From an uncultured Tropicimonas sp. (lineage in GTDB: Bacteria > Pseudomonadota > Alphaproteobacteria > Rhodobacterales > Rhodobacteraceae): a stretch of 38,432 nt of DNA. The notes under the pieces are model-generated. The model worked only from the letters and a program-made list of their open reading frames with translations, made no database searches and was not told the DNA's origin. Positions 26,854-34,264 of the stretch are shown here, in pieces. Within the stretch, counting starts at the first letter, position 1. Each line of letters opens with the position of its first letter. Both the position numbers and the translations under genes were made by a program. Location of the stretch: NCBI GenBank assembly GCA_947495685.1, contig CANLZY010000039.1, positions 1 to 38,432 of the forward strand. Reading direction: 5' to 3'.

Positions 26854-26881
26854 CCCCGCGCATCAGACCGGACGCGCGGGG
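26854..26881 (-). other. intercistronic stem-loop between rhaS and rhaT
   Basis: CCCCGCGC (26854-26861) and GCGCGGGG (26874-26881) form a perfect 8-bp stem with a 12-nt loop just after the rhaS stop. No T-run follows on the minus strand. It probably stabilises the rhaS message or partly terminates, giving more binding protein than ATPase. Confidence 0.6.
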
Positions 26882-26899
26882 AAGTCTTGTTTCAGAGGA

Positions 26900-27892
26900 T
26901 CAGAAGATGCTCTTGAAATCGTCGATGTTGCTGGAGTCGTAGACGAACGGATCGGCCATGGCGCCCTCGGTGTTTTCGTCGAGAGTCAGCGAACCCATGC
27001 GACCCATCGGGATCTCGGCGCCTGCGGCTGCCTCTGCCTTGTCGGTGGCAAGGTTGTATGCCAACATCGTTGCGGAATAGCCCAGATCGATCGGGTTCCA
27101 GATCGCAAAGGACTGGGACGCCCCGCTTTCGATTGCGCCGGCCATTTCGGACGGCAGCCCGAGGCCCGTCACGTTGACTTCACCGATCTTGCCGGCGTCT
27201 GCCACGGCCTGGGCCGCCGCAACGATCCCGACCGAGGTCGGCGCGATGATCGCCTTGAGGTCCGGGTAGGTCTGGATCAGGCCGGTGGTCTCACGATAGG
27301 ATTTGTCGGCAAGGTCGTCGCCATAGACGGTCGCAACCAGGTTGACACCCGGATAGTTGCCCATCACCTTTTTCATCTCGTCGATCCAGATGTTCTGGTT
27401 GGTCGAGGTGGTGGTGGCCGACAGCACGGCAACGTCGCCGCCGTCGGGCAGATGATCGGCGGCCAGCTTGATGATCATGTTCCCGATCAGCGGGTTGGAC
27501 GACGGGTTCAGGTGCAGTTCGCGCCCTTCGGGGGCAACGCCGGAATCCCAGCTGATGACGGTGATGCCGCGCTGCATCGCTTTCTTCAGCGTCGGAACAA
27601 GGGCGTCGGTGTCGTTGGCCGAGATCGCAATGGCATCGACCTGCTGGGCGATCAGCGAGTTGATGACCTCGATCTGGCCTTCTGCGGTGGTGTCGGTCGG
27701 GCCGGTGTAGATGATCTCGACGCCGCCAAGCTCGGCGGCGGCCTCTTCGGCGCCCTTTGCTGCGGCTTCGAAGAACCCGATGCCGAGCGCCTTGACGACC
27801 AGCGCGATGCGGACGTCGTCCGCCTGCGCCGTGCCGGCAACAAAGGTTGCCGCTACGGCAACCGTGGATAGCATTGCTTTCAATACACTCAT
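26900..27892 (-). CDS. rhaS: periplasmic L-rhamnose-binding protein
   Basis: This 330-residue solute-binding protein is of the ribose/galactose (peripla_BP_4) type, serving the RhaT/P/Q importer. A signal peptide is clear: MSVLKAML, a hydrophobic core and cleavage after TAQA at about residue 24. The start at 27892 is preceded by AGGGAGGACAAA, a strong ribosome site; the upstream in-frame extension lies in the rhaR-rhaS gap and is not family-like. Family features include VVKALGIGFFEAAAKGAEEA, VDAIAISANDTDALVP and TVISWDSGV. It lies 40 bases after rhaR. Rhamnose specificity is inferred from the surrounding operon, not from binding residues. The name should not be confused with the E. coli activator also called RhaS. 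Confidence 0.93.
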   Translation of the reverse strand: MSVLKAMLSTVAVAATFVAGTAQADDVRIALVVKALGIGFFEAAAKGAEEAAAELGGVEIIYTGPTDTTAEGQIEVINSLIAQQVDAIAISANDTDALVPTLKKAMQRGITVISWDSGVAPEGRELHLNPSSNPLIGNMIIKLAADHLPDGGDVAVLSATTTSTNQNIWIDEMKKVMGNYPGVNLVATVYGDDLADKSYRETTGLIQTYPDLKAIIAPTSVGIVAAAQAVADAGKIGEVNVTGLGLPSEMAGAIESGASQSFAIWNPIDLGYSATMLAYNLATDKAEAAAGAEIPMGRMGSLTLDENTEGAMADPFVYDSSNIDDFKSIF

Positions 27893-27932
27893 TTTGTCCT
27901 CCCTGGAGCGTGAATGTGGTGTCTTTGCAGCC

Positions 27933-28736
27933 TCAGGAGGCTGTTTCCTGTCGTTGGGATTTGCCGCTTGGCGCGACAATCAATGTCACGTCCGCGGCAT
28001 CTAGCATGGCTGCAGCACGATCGCTGATGCCGTCGTCGGTGATGACCGTGTCGATCCGTTCCAGCGGGCACAGCACAAGGCTGGAACGCTTTTCGAACTT
28101 GGAACTGTCGACGAGCACGATGAGTTCGTCGGCCTGTCCGATCAGTTTCTGTTCGGCCTGGATCAGCAGCGGGTCCGCCTCCATCAGGCCCAGCGGCCCG
28201 AGCCCCTGCGCGCCCATGAACATGCGGCGCGCATAGAAGTTGCGGGTCACGTCATTGTCGAAGGGAGACAGGATGATGTTCTGTTCGCGATAGATCGCGC
28301 CGCCGGACACCATGACCGTGTTCTTGGAATTGTGCAGCAGGTGCTCCGCGATCGGAAAGGAGTTGGTGAAGACCTGCATCCGGCGTGTCGCGAGCGGGTG
28401 CACCATCTGAAACGTCGTCGTGCCGCCGTTGATGATGATCGGCTCGCCGTCGTCGCACAGGTCGACCGCGGCGCGGGCAATGGCCTGCTTCTGCGCCACC
28501 TGGCGTGTCTCGTTGATCGAAAAGGGACGCCCGGCAAGGCCGACGAATTGAGGTGGGCTGACGGACTCGGCCCCGCCCCGCACACGTCGCAGCTTTTTCT
28601 GCATGTGGAGCGTGGCAATGTCGCGCCGGATCGTTGCTTCTGACGCGCCGGTCAGGGCGCAGAGTTCCGGCACGGTTGCGACCGGACGATCCTGGATCGT
28701 CGACAGGATAAGTCTGTGTCGGTCAATTTCGTGCAT
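27933..28736 (-). CDS. rhaR: DeoR-family regulator of rhamnose genes
   Basis: This 267-residue repressor-type regulator has an N-terminal DeoR helix-turn-helix (about residues 5-58: HRLILSTIQ, VPELCALTGASEATIRRDIATLH) and a C-terminal sugar-phosphate-sensing domain of the DeoR/GlpR type, with INGGTTTF near 95-102 and VLVDSSKF late. The ATG at 28736 follows GGGAGGGCCAG; six in-frame codons upstream begin with a TTG and are not needed. It heads the rhaR-S-T-P-Q-U-K transcript and faces the rhaD-rhaI transcript across a 185-base control region with phased TCAATC/GATTGA repeats. It most likely binds there and is released by a phosphorylated pathway intermediate, but the inducer is inference. It is unrelated to the AraC-type RhaR of E. 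coli. Confidence 0.93.
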   Translation of the reverse strand: MHEIDRHRLILSTIQDRPVATVPELCALTGASEATIRRDIATLHMQKKLRRVRGGAESVSPPQFVGLAGRPFSINETRQVAQKQAIARAAVDLCDDGEPIIINGGTTTFQMVHPLATRRMQVFTNSFPIAEHLLHNSKNTVMVSGGAIYREQNIILSPFDNDVTRNFYARRMFMGAQGLGPLGLMEADPLLIQAEQKLIGQADELIVLVDSSKFEKRSSLVLCPLERIDTVITDDGISDRAAAMLDAADVTLIVAPSGKSQRQETAS

Positions 28737-28781
28737 CTGGCCCTCCCGTTTCAAGCACGATGCGGTGGATTCGTTGCCCTG

Positions 28782-28852
28782 TCAATCATAAAGCGTCAAA
28801 GTCAATCATGCTGCACCGCAGAATGATTGAAAATGATTGAATGCGATTGACA
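28782..28852. promoter_or_regulatory. divergent rha control region with phased inverted repeats
   Basis: TCAATCAT occurs at 28782-28789 and 28802-28809. Its reverse complement ATGATTGA occurs at 28823-28830 and 28833-28840, and a fifth GATTGA lies at 28845-28850. Spacing is 20 bases in the left arm and 10 bases in the right arm, so copies within each arm share one face of the helix. The last GATTGA overlaps a perfect -35 box, TTGACA (28847-28852), for the plus-strand rhaD transcript; the matching -10 is weak. This is a probable set of operators for the adjacent DeoR-type RhaR. Confidence 0.65.
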
Positions 28853-28921
28853 AATGGGCTGGTGGAACGCAGTTTGCGATCAACGAATAACAAGCACCGG
28901 CACATCGCCTGGGAGGACAAC

Positions 28922-31024
28922 ATGTCGAATTCCGCTGAAAACCAGCGCCTTGAGAACAAATGGGACCCGGCGAGGGCCGACGGCATGAGCCAGCCCGAAC
29001 TTCTGCTCTATCGCTCGAATCTGTTGGGATCCGACATGCGGATCACCAACTACGGCGGTGGCAACACCTCGGCCAAAGTCATGGAACGCGATCCGTTGAC
29101 CGGCGACATGGTCGAGGTGCTCTGGGTCAAGGGGTCGGGCGGTGATGTCGGCTCGATCAAGATGGACGGGTTCTCGACGCTCTACATGGACAAGTTGCGG
29201 GCCCTCAAGGGAATGTATCGCGGCGTGGAGTTCGAGGACGAAATGGTCGGCTTCCTGCCCCATTGCACCTTCAACCTGAACCCGCGCGCAGCCTCCATCG
29301 ACACGCCGCTGCACGCCTATGTGCCGCAGAAGCACGTCGATCACATGCACCCCGATGCGATCATCGCGATTGCCGCGTCGAAGAATTCGAAAGAACTGAC
29401 GCAGGAGATATTCGGCGACGCGATCGGATGGTTGCCGTGGAAAAAACCGGGTTACGAACTGGGCCTTTGGCTGGAAGACTTCTGCCTGAAGAACCCCGAT
29501 GCCAAGGGCGTGATCCTGGAATCGCATGGCCTGTTCACCTGGGCCGATGATGCCAGGGACTGCTATGACCTGACCCTGGAGATCATCAAGGCGGCAATGG
29601 ACTGGTTTGCCGTCCAGACAGACGGCAAACCTGCTTTTGGTGGCAGCAAGCACACAAGCCTGCCTGCGGAGGAACGGCGGGCCGTTGCATCGGCGCTGAT
29701 GCCGGCGATCCGCGGCATGGTTTCGGGCAAGCAGCACATGGTCGGAAATTTTGACGATTCTGATGCGGTGCTGGAGTTCGTGAACTCCGCGAACATGGAA
29801 TCGTTGGCCGCGCTTGGAACATCCTGTCCCGACCATTTCCTGCGCACCAAGATCCGCCCGCTGGTGGTGGCCTTCAATCCGGAAGATCCTGACATCGAGG
29901 GCACGAGGGCCGGATTGGCCGATGCCGTTTCCGCATACCGCGACGACTACACGGCGTACTACGAGCGTTGCAAGCATGACGACAGCCCGGCGCTGCGCGA
30001 CCCCAACGCGGTGGTCTATCTGATCCCCGGCGTTGGCATGATCACGTTTGCCAAGGATCGCGCCACGGCTCGGATCTCCGGCGAATTTTATGTCAACGCG
30101 ATCAACGTCATGCGTGGCGCATCTGCGGTGTCAGTGTATTGCGGCCTGCCCGAGCAGGAAGCCTTCGACATCGAATACTGGCTTCTGGAAGAGGCCAAGT
30201 TGCAGAGAATGCCCAAACCCAAGTCTCTCGCGGGACGCGTGGCGTTTGTCACCGGCGGGGCAGGGGGCATCGGATCGGCGACGGCGGAGCGATACCTGTC
30301 CGAAGGTGCCTGTGTCGTGCTTGCCGATATCGACGCGACCGCCCTGGCGCAAACGGCTGAAAACCTGTCTGGCCGCTTTTCCGCGGATGTGGTGCGAACC
30401 GTCATCATGGATGTCACCGACGAGGCGGCCGTGGTGCGCGCGTTTGCGGAAACCACGGTCGAAATGGGCGGGGTCGACATACTGGTCTCGAACGCCGGCA
30501 TTGCCAGTTCCGCACCGATCGAGGAGACCACGCTGGATCTGTGGAACAAGAACCTGGCGATCCTGTCGACCGGGTATTTCCTGGTCAGTCGGGAAGCGTT
30601 CAAGGTGATGAAAACTCAGGGGATCGGCGGCGCCGTGGTCTTTGTCGCCTCCAAGAACGGTCTGGCAGCGTCGCCGAATGCCTCGGCCTATTGCACCGCC
30701 AAGGCGAGCGAGATCCACCTTGCCCGCTGTCTGGCGTTGGAAGGCGCACCCGAGGGTATCCGCGTCAACGTGGTGAACCCGGATGCCGTCCTGCGCGGAT
30801 CGAAAATCTGGTCTGGCGACTGGCTGAAGGAGCGCGCCGACACCTACGGCAAGGACAAGGAAGGGCTGGAGGAGCACTATCGCCAGCGCTCGCTGCTCAA
30901 ACGCTCTGTCCTGCCCGAGGATATCGCAGAGGCAGCGTATTTCCTGGCCTCCGAGGCCTCTGCCAAATCTACCGGCAACATTATCAATGTCGATGCGGGC
31001 AACGTTCAGTCGTTCACACGCTGA
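28922..31024 (+). CDS. rhaD: bifunctional rhamnulose-1-phosphate aldolase / L-lactaldehyde dehydrogenase
   Basis: This 700-residue fusion enzyme starts at 28922 after GGGAGGACAAC. Residues 1 to about 430 form a class II aldolase domain with TNYGGGNTSAK near 40-50, a probable zinc site in HVDHMHPD near 139-146 and ESHGLF near 200. It cleaves L-rhamnulose-1-phosphate to DHAP and L-lactaldehyde. From about residue 438 a short-chain dehydrogenase follows, with NAD site VTGGAGGIG, SNAGIASSAP and the active-site pair in SAYCTAK near 588-594. It should oxidise lactaldehyde to L-lactate. The same fusion occurs in rhizobial RhaD and in Bacillus and Chloroflexus proteins described as RhaEW. It is divergent from rhaR and followed after 42 bases by the isomerase. 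Both halves look complete. A separate stand-alone aldolase in the same operon makes its aldolase activity potentially redundant. Confidence 0.93.
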   Translation: MSNSAENQRLENKWDPARADGMSQPELLLYRSNLLGSDMRITNYGGGNTSAKVMERDPLTGDMVEVLWVKGSGGDVGSIKMDGFSTLYMDKLRALKGMYRGVEFEDEMVGFLPHCTFNLNPRAASIDTPLHAYVPQKHVDHMHPDAIIAIAASKNSKELTQEIFGDAIGWLPWKKPGYELGLWLEDFCLKNPDAKGVILESHGLFTWADDARDCYDLTLEIIKAAMDWFAVQTDGKPAFGGSKHTSLPAEERRAVASALMPAIRGMVSGKQHMVGNFDDSDAVLEFVNSANMESLAALGTSCPDHFLRTKIRPLVVAFNPEDPDIEGTRAGLADAVSAYRDDYTAYYERCKHDDSPALRDPNAVVYLIPGVGMITFAKDRATARISGEFYVNAINVMRGASAVSVYCGLPEQEAFDIEYWLLEEAKLQRMPKPKSLAGRVAFVTGGAGGIGSATAERYLSEGACVVLADIDATALAQTAENLSGRFSADVVRTVIMDVTDEAAVVRAFAETTVEMGGVDILVSNAGIASSAPIEETTLDLWNKNLAILSTGYFLVSREAFKVMKTQGIGGAVVFVASKNGLAASPNASAYCTAKASEIHLARCLALEGAPEGIRVNVVNPDAVLRGSKIWSGDWLKERADTYGKDKEGLEEHYRQRSLLKRSVLPEDIAEAAYFLASEASAKSTGNIINVDAGNVQSFTR

Positions 31025-31066
31025 CACAGGTCAGGCCGCTCAGACGGCCATGGAAGGAACCGAACC

Positions 31067-32317
31067 ATGAACGAGCAACGCTTTGCAGCAGCGGTTGACG
31101 CATTCGCGGACTGGGGCGTCAACGTCGAGGCCGCGCTGGACCGGCTGGCCGGGATCTCGATCTCGGTACATTGCTGGCAGGGCGACGACGTCGTGGGCTT
31201 TGAAAAAGGTGTGACCGCCGGCAGCGGCGGCGGCATCCAGGCCACCGGAAACTTTCCCGGGCGTGCCCGCACCCCGGACGAGTTGCGCAAGGATCTGGAA
31301 TTTGCCTATGGCAATATTCCGGGCAAGCATCGCCTGAACCTGCACGCCAGCTATCTGGACACCCTGGAAACCCCGGCCCGTGACGCGCTCGAATACGACC
31401 ACTTCTCCTCGTGGGTGGATTGGGCAAAGGACAACGGGCTGCGGCTCGATTTCAACCCGACGTTCTTTGCGCACCCGCTGGCCGACGACAACCTGACGCT
31501 GTCACATCCGAACAAGGATATCCGTGATTTCTGGGTGCGGCACGGCGAGCGTTGCCGGGACATCGGCGCGCGCTTCGGGCGAGAACTCGGCAGCCCCTGT
31601 GTCGACAACATCTGGGTTCCGGATGGTTACAAGGACACGCCGGTCGGCCGGATGGCGGCCCGCGAGCGCCTCGAAGACTCCCTGGACCGGATGCTGACGA
31701 CAAGATACGACCCGGCGCATCTGCTGGATGCGGTCGAAAGCAAGCTGTTCGGCATTGGCGTCGAGGCCTGCACGGTCGGCAGTCACGAGTTTTACCTTGG
31801 CTATGCCATCCGCAAGGGCACGTTGCTGTGCCTCGACATGGGCCACTTCCATCCCACCGAAAACATCGCCGACAAGCTGTCTGCGGTCAGCCTGTCGGTC
31901 GGTGAGATCCTGTTGCACGTCAGCCGCCCGATGCGGTGGGACAGCGATCACGTGATCCTGCTGAACGACGACATCCAGGCCATGGCGAATGAACTGGTGT
32001 TTGGCGATCTGCTGGGACGCACTCATATCGGGCTCGACTTCTTTGACGCCACCATCAGCCGCACGGCGGCCTGGGTCGTCGGGACCCGCAACATGCAAAA
32101 GGCATTGTTACGAGCGCTTCTGCAGCCGATCGACATGCTTCGAACTGCCGAGGACGCGTTGAACTATTCCGACCGCTTCGTCGTCACCGAAGAGCTGAAG
32201 GACCTGCCCTACGGGGATGTCTGGGAGGCCTTCTGCGACCGTCAGGGCGTCCCGACCGGCAAGACCCTTCTGAGCGATCTGAACACCTATCAGGCAAGCG
32301 TCGCGCACCGCGGCTGA
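31067..32317 (+). CDS. rhaI: L-rhamnose isomerase
   Basis: This 416-residue TIM-barrel metalloenzyme interconverts L-rhamnose and L-rhamnulose. The metal- and substrate-binding segments of the rhamnose isomerase family are visible: NLHASYLD near 92-99, RLDFNPTFFAHP near 126-137, LCLDMGHFHPTENIADKLSA near 255-274 and VSRPMRWDSDHVILLNDD near 285-302. The length fits the rhizobial RhaI form. The ATG follows GGAAGGAACCGAACC. It lies 42 bases after the aldolase fusion and ten bases before the second aldolase, in one operon. Its substrate anomer is supplied by RhaU and its product goes to RhaK, both encoded on the opposite strand of the same locus. Confidence 0.95.
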   Translation: MNEQRFAAAVDAFADWGVNVEAALDRLAGISISVHCWQGDDVVGFEKGVTAGSGGGIQATGNFPGRARTPDELRKDLEFAYGNIPGKHRLNLHASYLDTLETPARDALEYDHFSSWVDWAKDNGLRLDFNPTFFAHPLADDNLTLSHPNKDIRDFWVRHGERCRDIGARFGRELGSPCVDNIWVPDGYKDTPVGRMAARERLEDSLDRMLTTRYDPAHLLDAVESKLFGIGVEACTVGSHEFYLGYAIRKGTLLCLDMGHFHPTENIADKLSAVSLSVGEILLHVSRPMRWDSDHVILLNDDIQAMANELVFGDLLGRTHIGLDFFDATISRTAAWVVGTRNMQKALLRALLQPIDMLRTAEDALNYSDRFVVTEELKDLPYGDVWEAFCDRQGVPTGKTLLSDLNTYQASVAHRG

Positions 32318-32327
32318 GGAACACACC

Positions 32328-33173
32328 ATGCCCCCATTCTCGCACCCCATCTCCTTCATCGAGGAGGCCGCGCCCTTCGTGCAACTCTGCTGGGAGATGG
32401 GCTGGAACGAAGCCAACGGCGGAAATGTCAGCTGGCGCCTGCCCGAAGAAGAAATCCACGGTATCCTGAACCGACGGTTCCCAAACACCGTACTGGGAGA
32501 TCCGGTCCTGCTGCCGGAGCCGCATCCGTCTCTGGATGGCGAATATTTCCTCGTCACCGGCGCCGGACAGTACTTTCGCCACGCGATTACCCACCCGGCG
32601 GAGGTCTTTGGCATCGTGCAGATCGTCAATGACGGCACGGCCTATCAACGGCACTGGGGGCTGATCAACGGCGGGCGTCCGACCTCGGAATTCGCGACCC
32701 ACCTTGTGGGCCATGCCATCCGCAAACGCGTCTCGAACGGGCGGGAACGGATCATTCTGCACTGCCACGTGCCGGAATTCATCGCGCTCAGCTTTCTGAT
32801 GCCGCTGGATTCGCGCGAACTGACCATGGCGCTGTGGCAGAAGATGCCGGAATGCATCGTGGTCTTTCCGGACGGTGTCCGCGTTGTCCCGCCGCTGTTG
32901 CCCGGCACGGTCAAGATCGCGCAGGCCTCCGCGATCGAGCTTGAGAAAAGCCGCATCATCTCGTGGAGCCATCACGGCATCTTCGCCTCGGAAGAGGATC
33001 CGGACAAGGTCTTTGCCCTGGTGGAAACGATCGAGAAGGCCGCCGCGATTCACCGGCGCATCCTCAGTGCAGGTGGCCCACAGCGGGGCATCGACACGGC
33101 GCTCCTCACGGAACTGACCGAACATTTCGCCAGCTACATGGTGGCAGATGCCGACCTGTTGAAGGACCAGTAA
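32328..33173 (+). CDS. rhaD: stand-alone rhamnulose-1-phosphate aldolase (E. coli RhaD type)
   Basis: This 281-residue class II zinc aldolase cleaves L-rhamnulose-1-phosphate to DHAP and L-lactaldehyde. It resembles E. coli RhaD along its length. The phosphate-binding NEANGGN is at residues 27-33, FLVTGAGQYFR at 74-84, Glu121 in RPTSEF, His145 and His147 in LHCHVPEF, and His216 in SHHGIF. These match with a constant +4 offset the catalytic Glu117 and zinc ligands His141, His143 and His212 that I recall for E. coli RhaD. The enzyme therefore looks active. It begins ten bases after rhaI and is the last intact gene of the operon. Its presence beside the aldolase/dehydrogenase fusion is unusual, because one aldolase would suffice. 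Confidence 0.93.
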   Translation: MPPFSHPISFIEEAAPFVQLCWEMGWNEANGGNVSWRLPEEEIHGILNRRFPNTVLGDPVLLPEPHPSLDGEYFLVTGAGQYFRHAITHPAEVFGIVQIVNDGTAYQRHWGLINGGRPTSEFATHLVGHAIRKRVSNGRERIILHCHVPEFIALSFLMPLDSRELTMALWQKMPECIVVFPDGVRVVPPLLPGTVKIAQASAIELEKSRIISWSHHGIFASEEDPDKVFALVETIEKAAAIHRRILSAGGPQRGIDTALLTELTEHFASYMVADADLLKDQ

Positions 33174-33433
33174 ACACGCCAACGACATGACGTTTCGCTG
33201 GGCCACCTTTGGTGCCCTGGTCCCGTTGTGTCGAGCCCTGCCGCCCACCGGATCGGACACTCGGGCAACGAGTGGGCAAGGCGGCCGGACTATGAGATGG
33301 ATGGTTTCCTGGGGTGGTCCGACGTGCGCCTGATCTGCGTCGGTTGCGCCCTCGCTCCCAACTCGGGTCAGGATTTTCCCTCTTGTGCAACAAAAAGCCC
33401 GTTGCCCGCGGATCAATGGCCGGAGAGAGTGAT

Positions 33434-33709
33434 ATGGCAAGAGTAGCCGATGTCCCTTTCCGGCAGGCAACAGACATCATCGCGGGTCCCCCAGAAACAA
33501 TCACGACAACAACTGGTCAGACCGTCGGTTTTTGGGTCGAGGATTTGCAAGGTCTTGAAAACGTCGAGCGCGGAATGGCCCAAAGGGCGATTGACGATAT
33601 CTGCGGATCTGGCGGCGGAACGGTCCTTTCCACCCTGGCGCAGAAGGGCGGCGCCTTTCGGGGTTGGGGGGCTGTCTGCCTTGGTACCAATCCGGGCGCG
33701 ATTGCATAG
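33434..33709 (+). CDS. small hypothetical protein, possibly a remnant
   Basis: This open frame of 91 residues begins MARVADVPFRQ and is preceded by GGAGAGAGTGAT, a good ribosome site. I recognise no domain, signal peptide or membrane segment. It lies at the start of a 5-kb stretch of broken genes, about 260 bases after the last rha gene, and could be the 5' end of a decayed larger gene; the following bases stay partly open in another frame (about 33719-34249), as after a frameshift. A real small gene cannot be excluded. Confidence 0.35.
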   Translation: MARVADVPFRQATDIIAGPPETITTTTGQTVGFWVEDLQGLENVERGMAQRAIDDICGSGGGTVLSTLAQKGGAFRGWGAVCLGTNPGAIA

Positions 33710-34264
33710 GGAGAGTGTTTTATCGATCCGGAAAGGGATCCCGATCCCATATTCTTGCAGGTTCGGGTCCCGCCAGCCGCCCGGCAGGGAAATCGGAACT
33801 GTTTGCAGGAAATCCCCGCCAGGGATGCAACCCGGCTGGAGGTTCAGGTCTATCTGGCAGAGTTGGAGTCTGGCTACGCGACCGTCCATTCCTATCAAAA
33901 CAGACCACCTTCCGGCAGGCTGCCTGTCGCGGGTGTGATGCCAATCCTGTCAAAGCTGAACGGCACTGCCAAAGGCCTCTTTGACGTGGTTTTTTACAAC
34001 GACACCAAGTATTTTCCGGCCAGGGATACCAGTTTGGCAAGATGCCGGAGCTGCCTGCGCTGGCGCGGGCCCATCCGGGCGCCTTTGGCCCGTAAAATGC
34101 ACATCTGCCCGGATGCGTTGTTCAAGAAGGCCGAGAAGGGGTTAGAGACGGCGAGCTTCAAGGATGTGGAGTGGCTCGACCTGGACGCCCTGCCGCCGGT
34201 CAGTTGCCGCATCGACGCGATTGGACTCAATGGCTTTCTGAAGTGGTGAGTTGCCTTGGCCGTC
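33710..34264 (+). pseudogene. unassigned decayed coding stretch
   Basis: An open frame on the plus strand runs to a stop at 34247-34249, encoding segments such as ARDATRLEVQVYLAELESGY and FKDVEWLDLDALPPVSCR that look protein-like but match no family I know. There is no credible start codon with a ribosome site. Its position between the small frame at 33434 and the DUF4132 remnant suggests it is either the 5' part of the DUF4132 gene or another broken gene of the same cluster. Confidence 0.35.

Noticed and set aside
25313-27871. Long plus-strand open frames opposite rhaT and rhaS
   Set aside because: The minus strand encodes complete ABC ATPase and binding-protein motifs with strong operon spacing; the plus-strand products are unrecognisable antisense frames.
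33243-33277. Possible terminator hairpin after the last rha gene (CACTCG/CGAGTG or GCCCAC/GTGGGC)
   Set aside because: The stems are only six base pairs, mutually exclusive, and not followed by a T-run; too weak to list as a feature.
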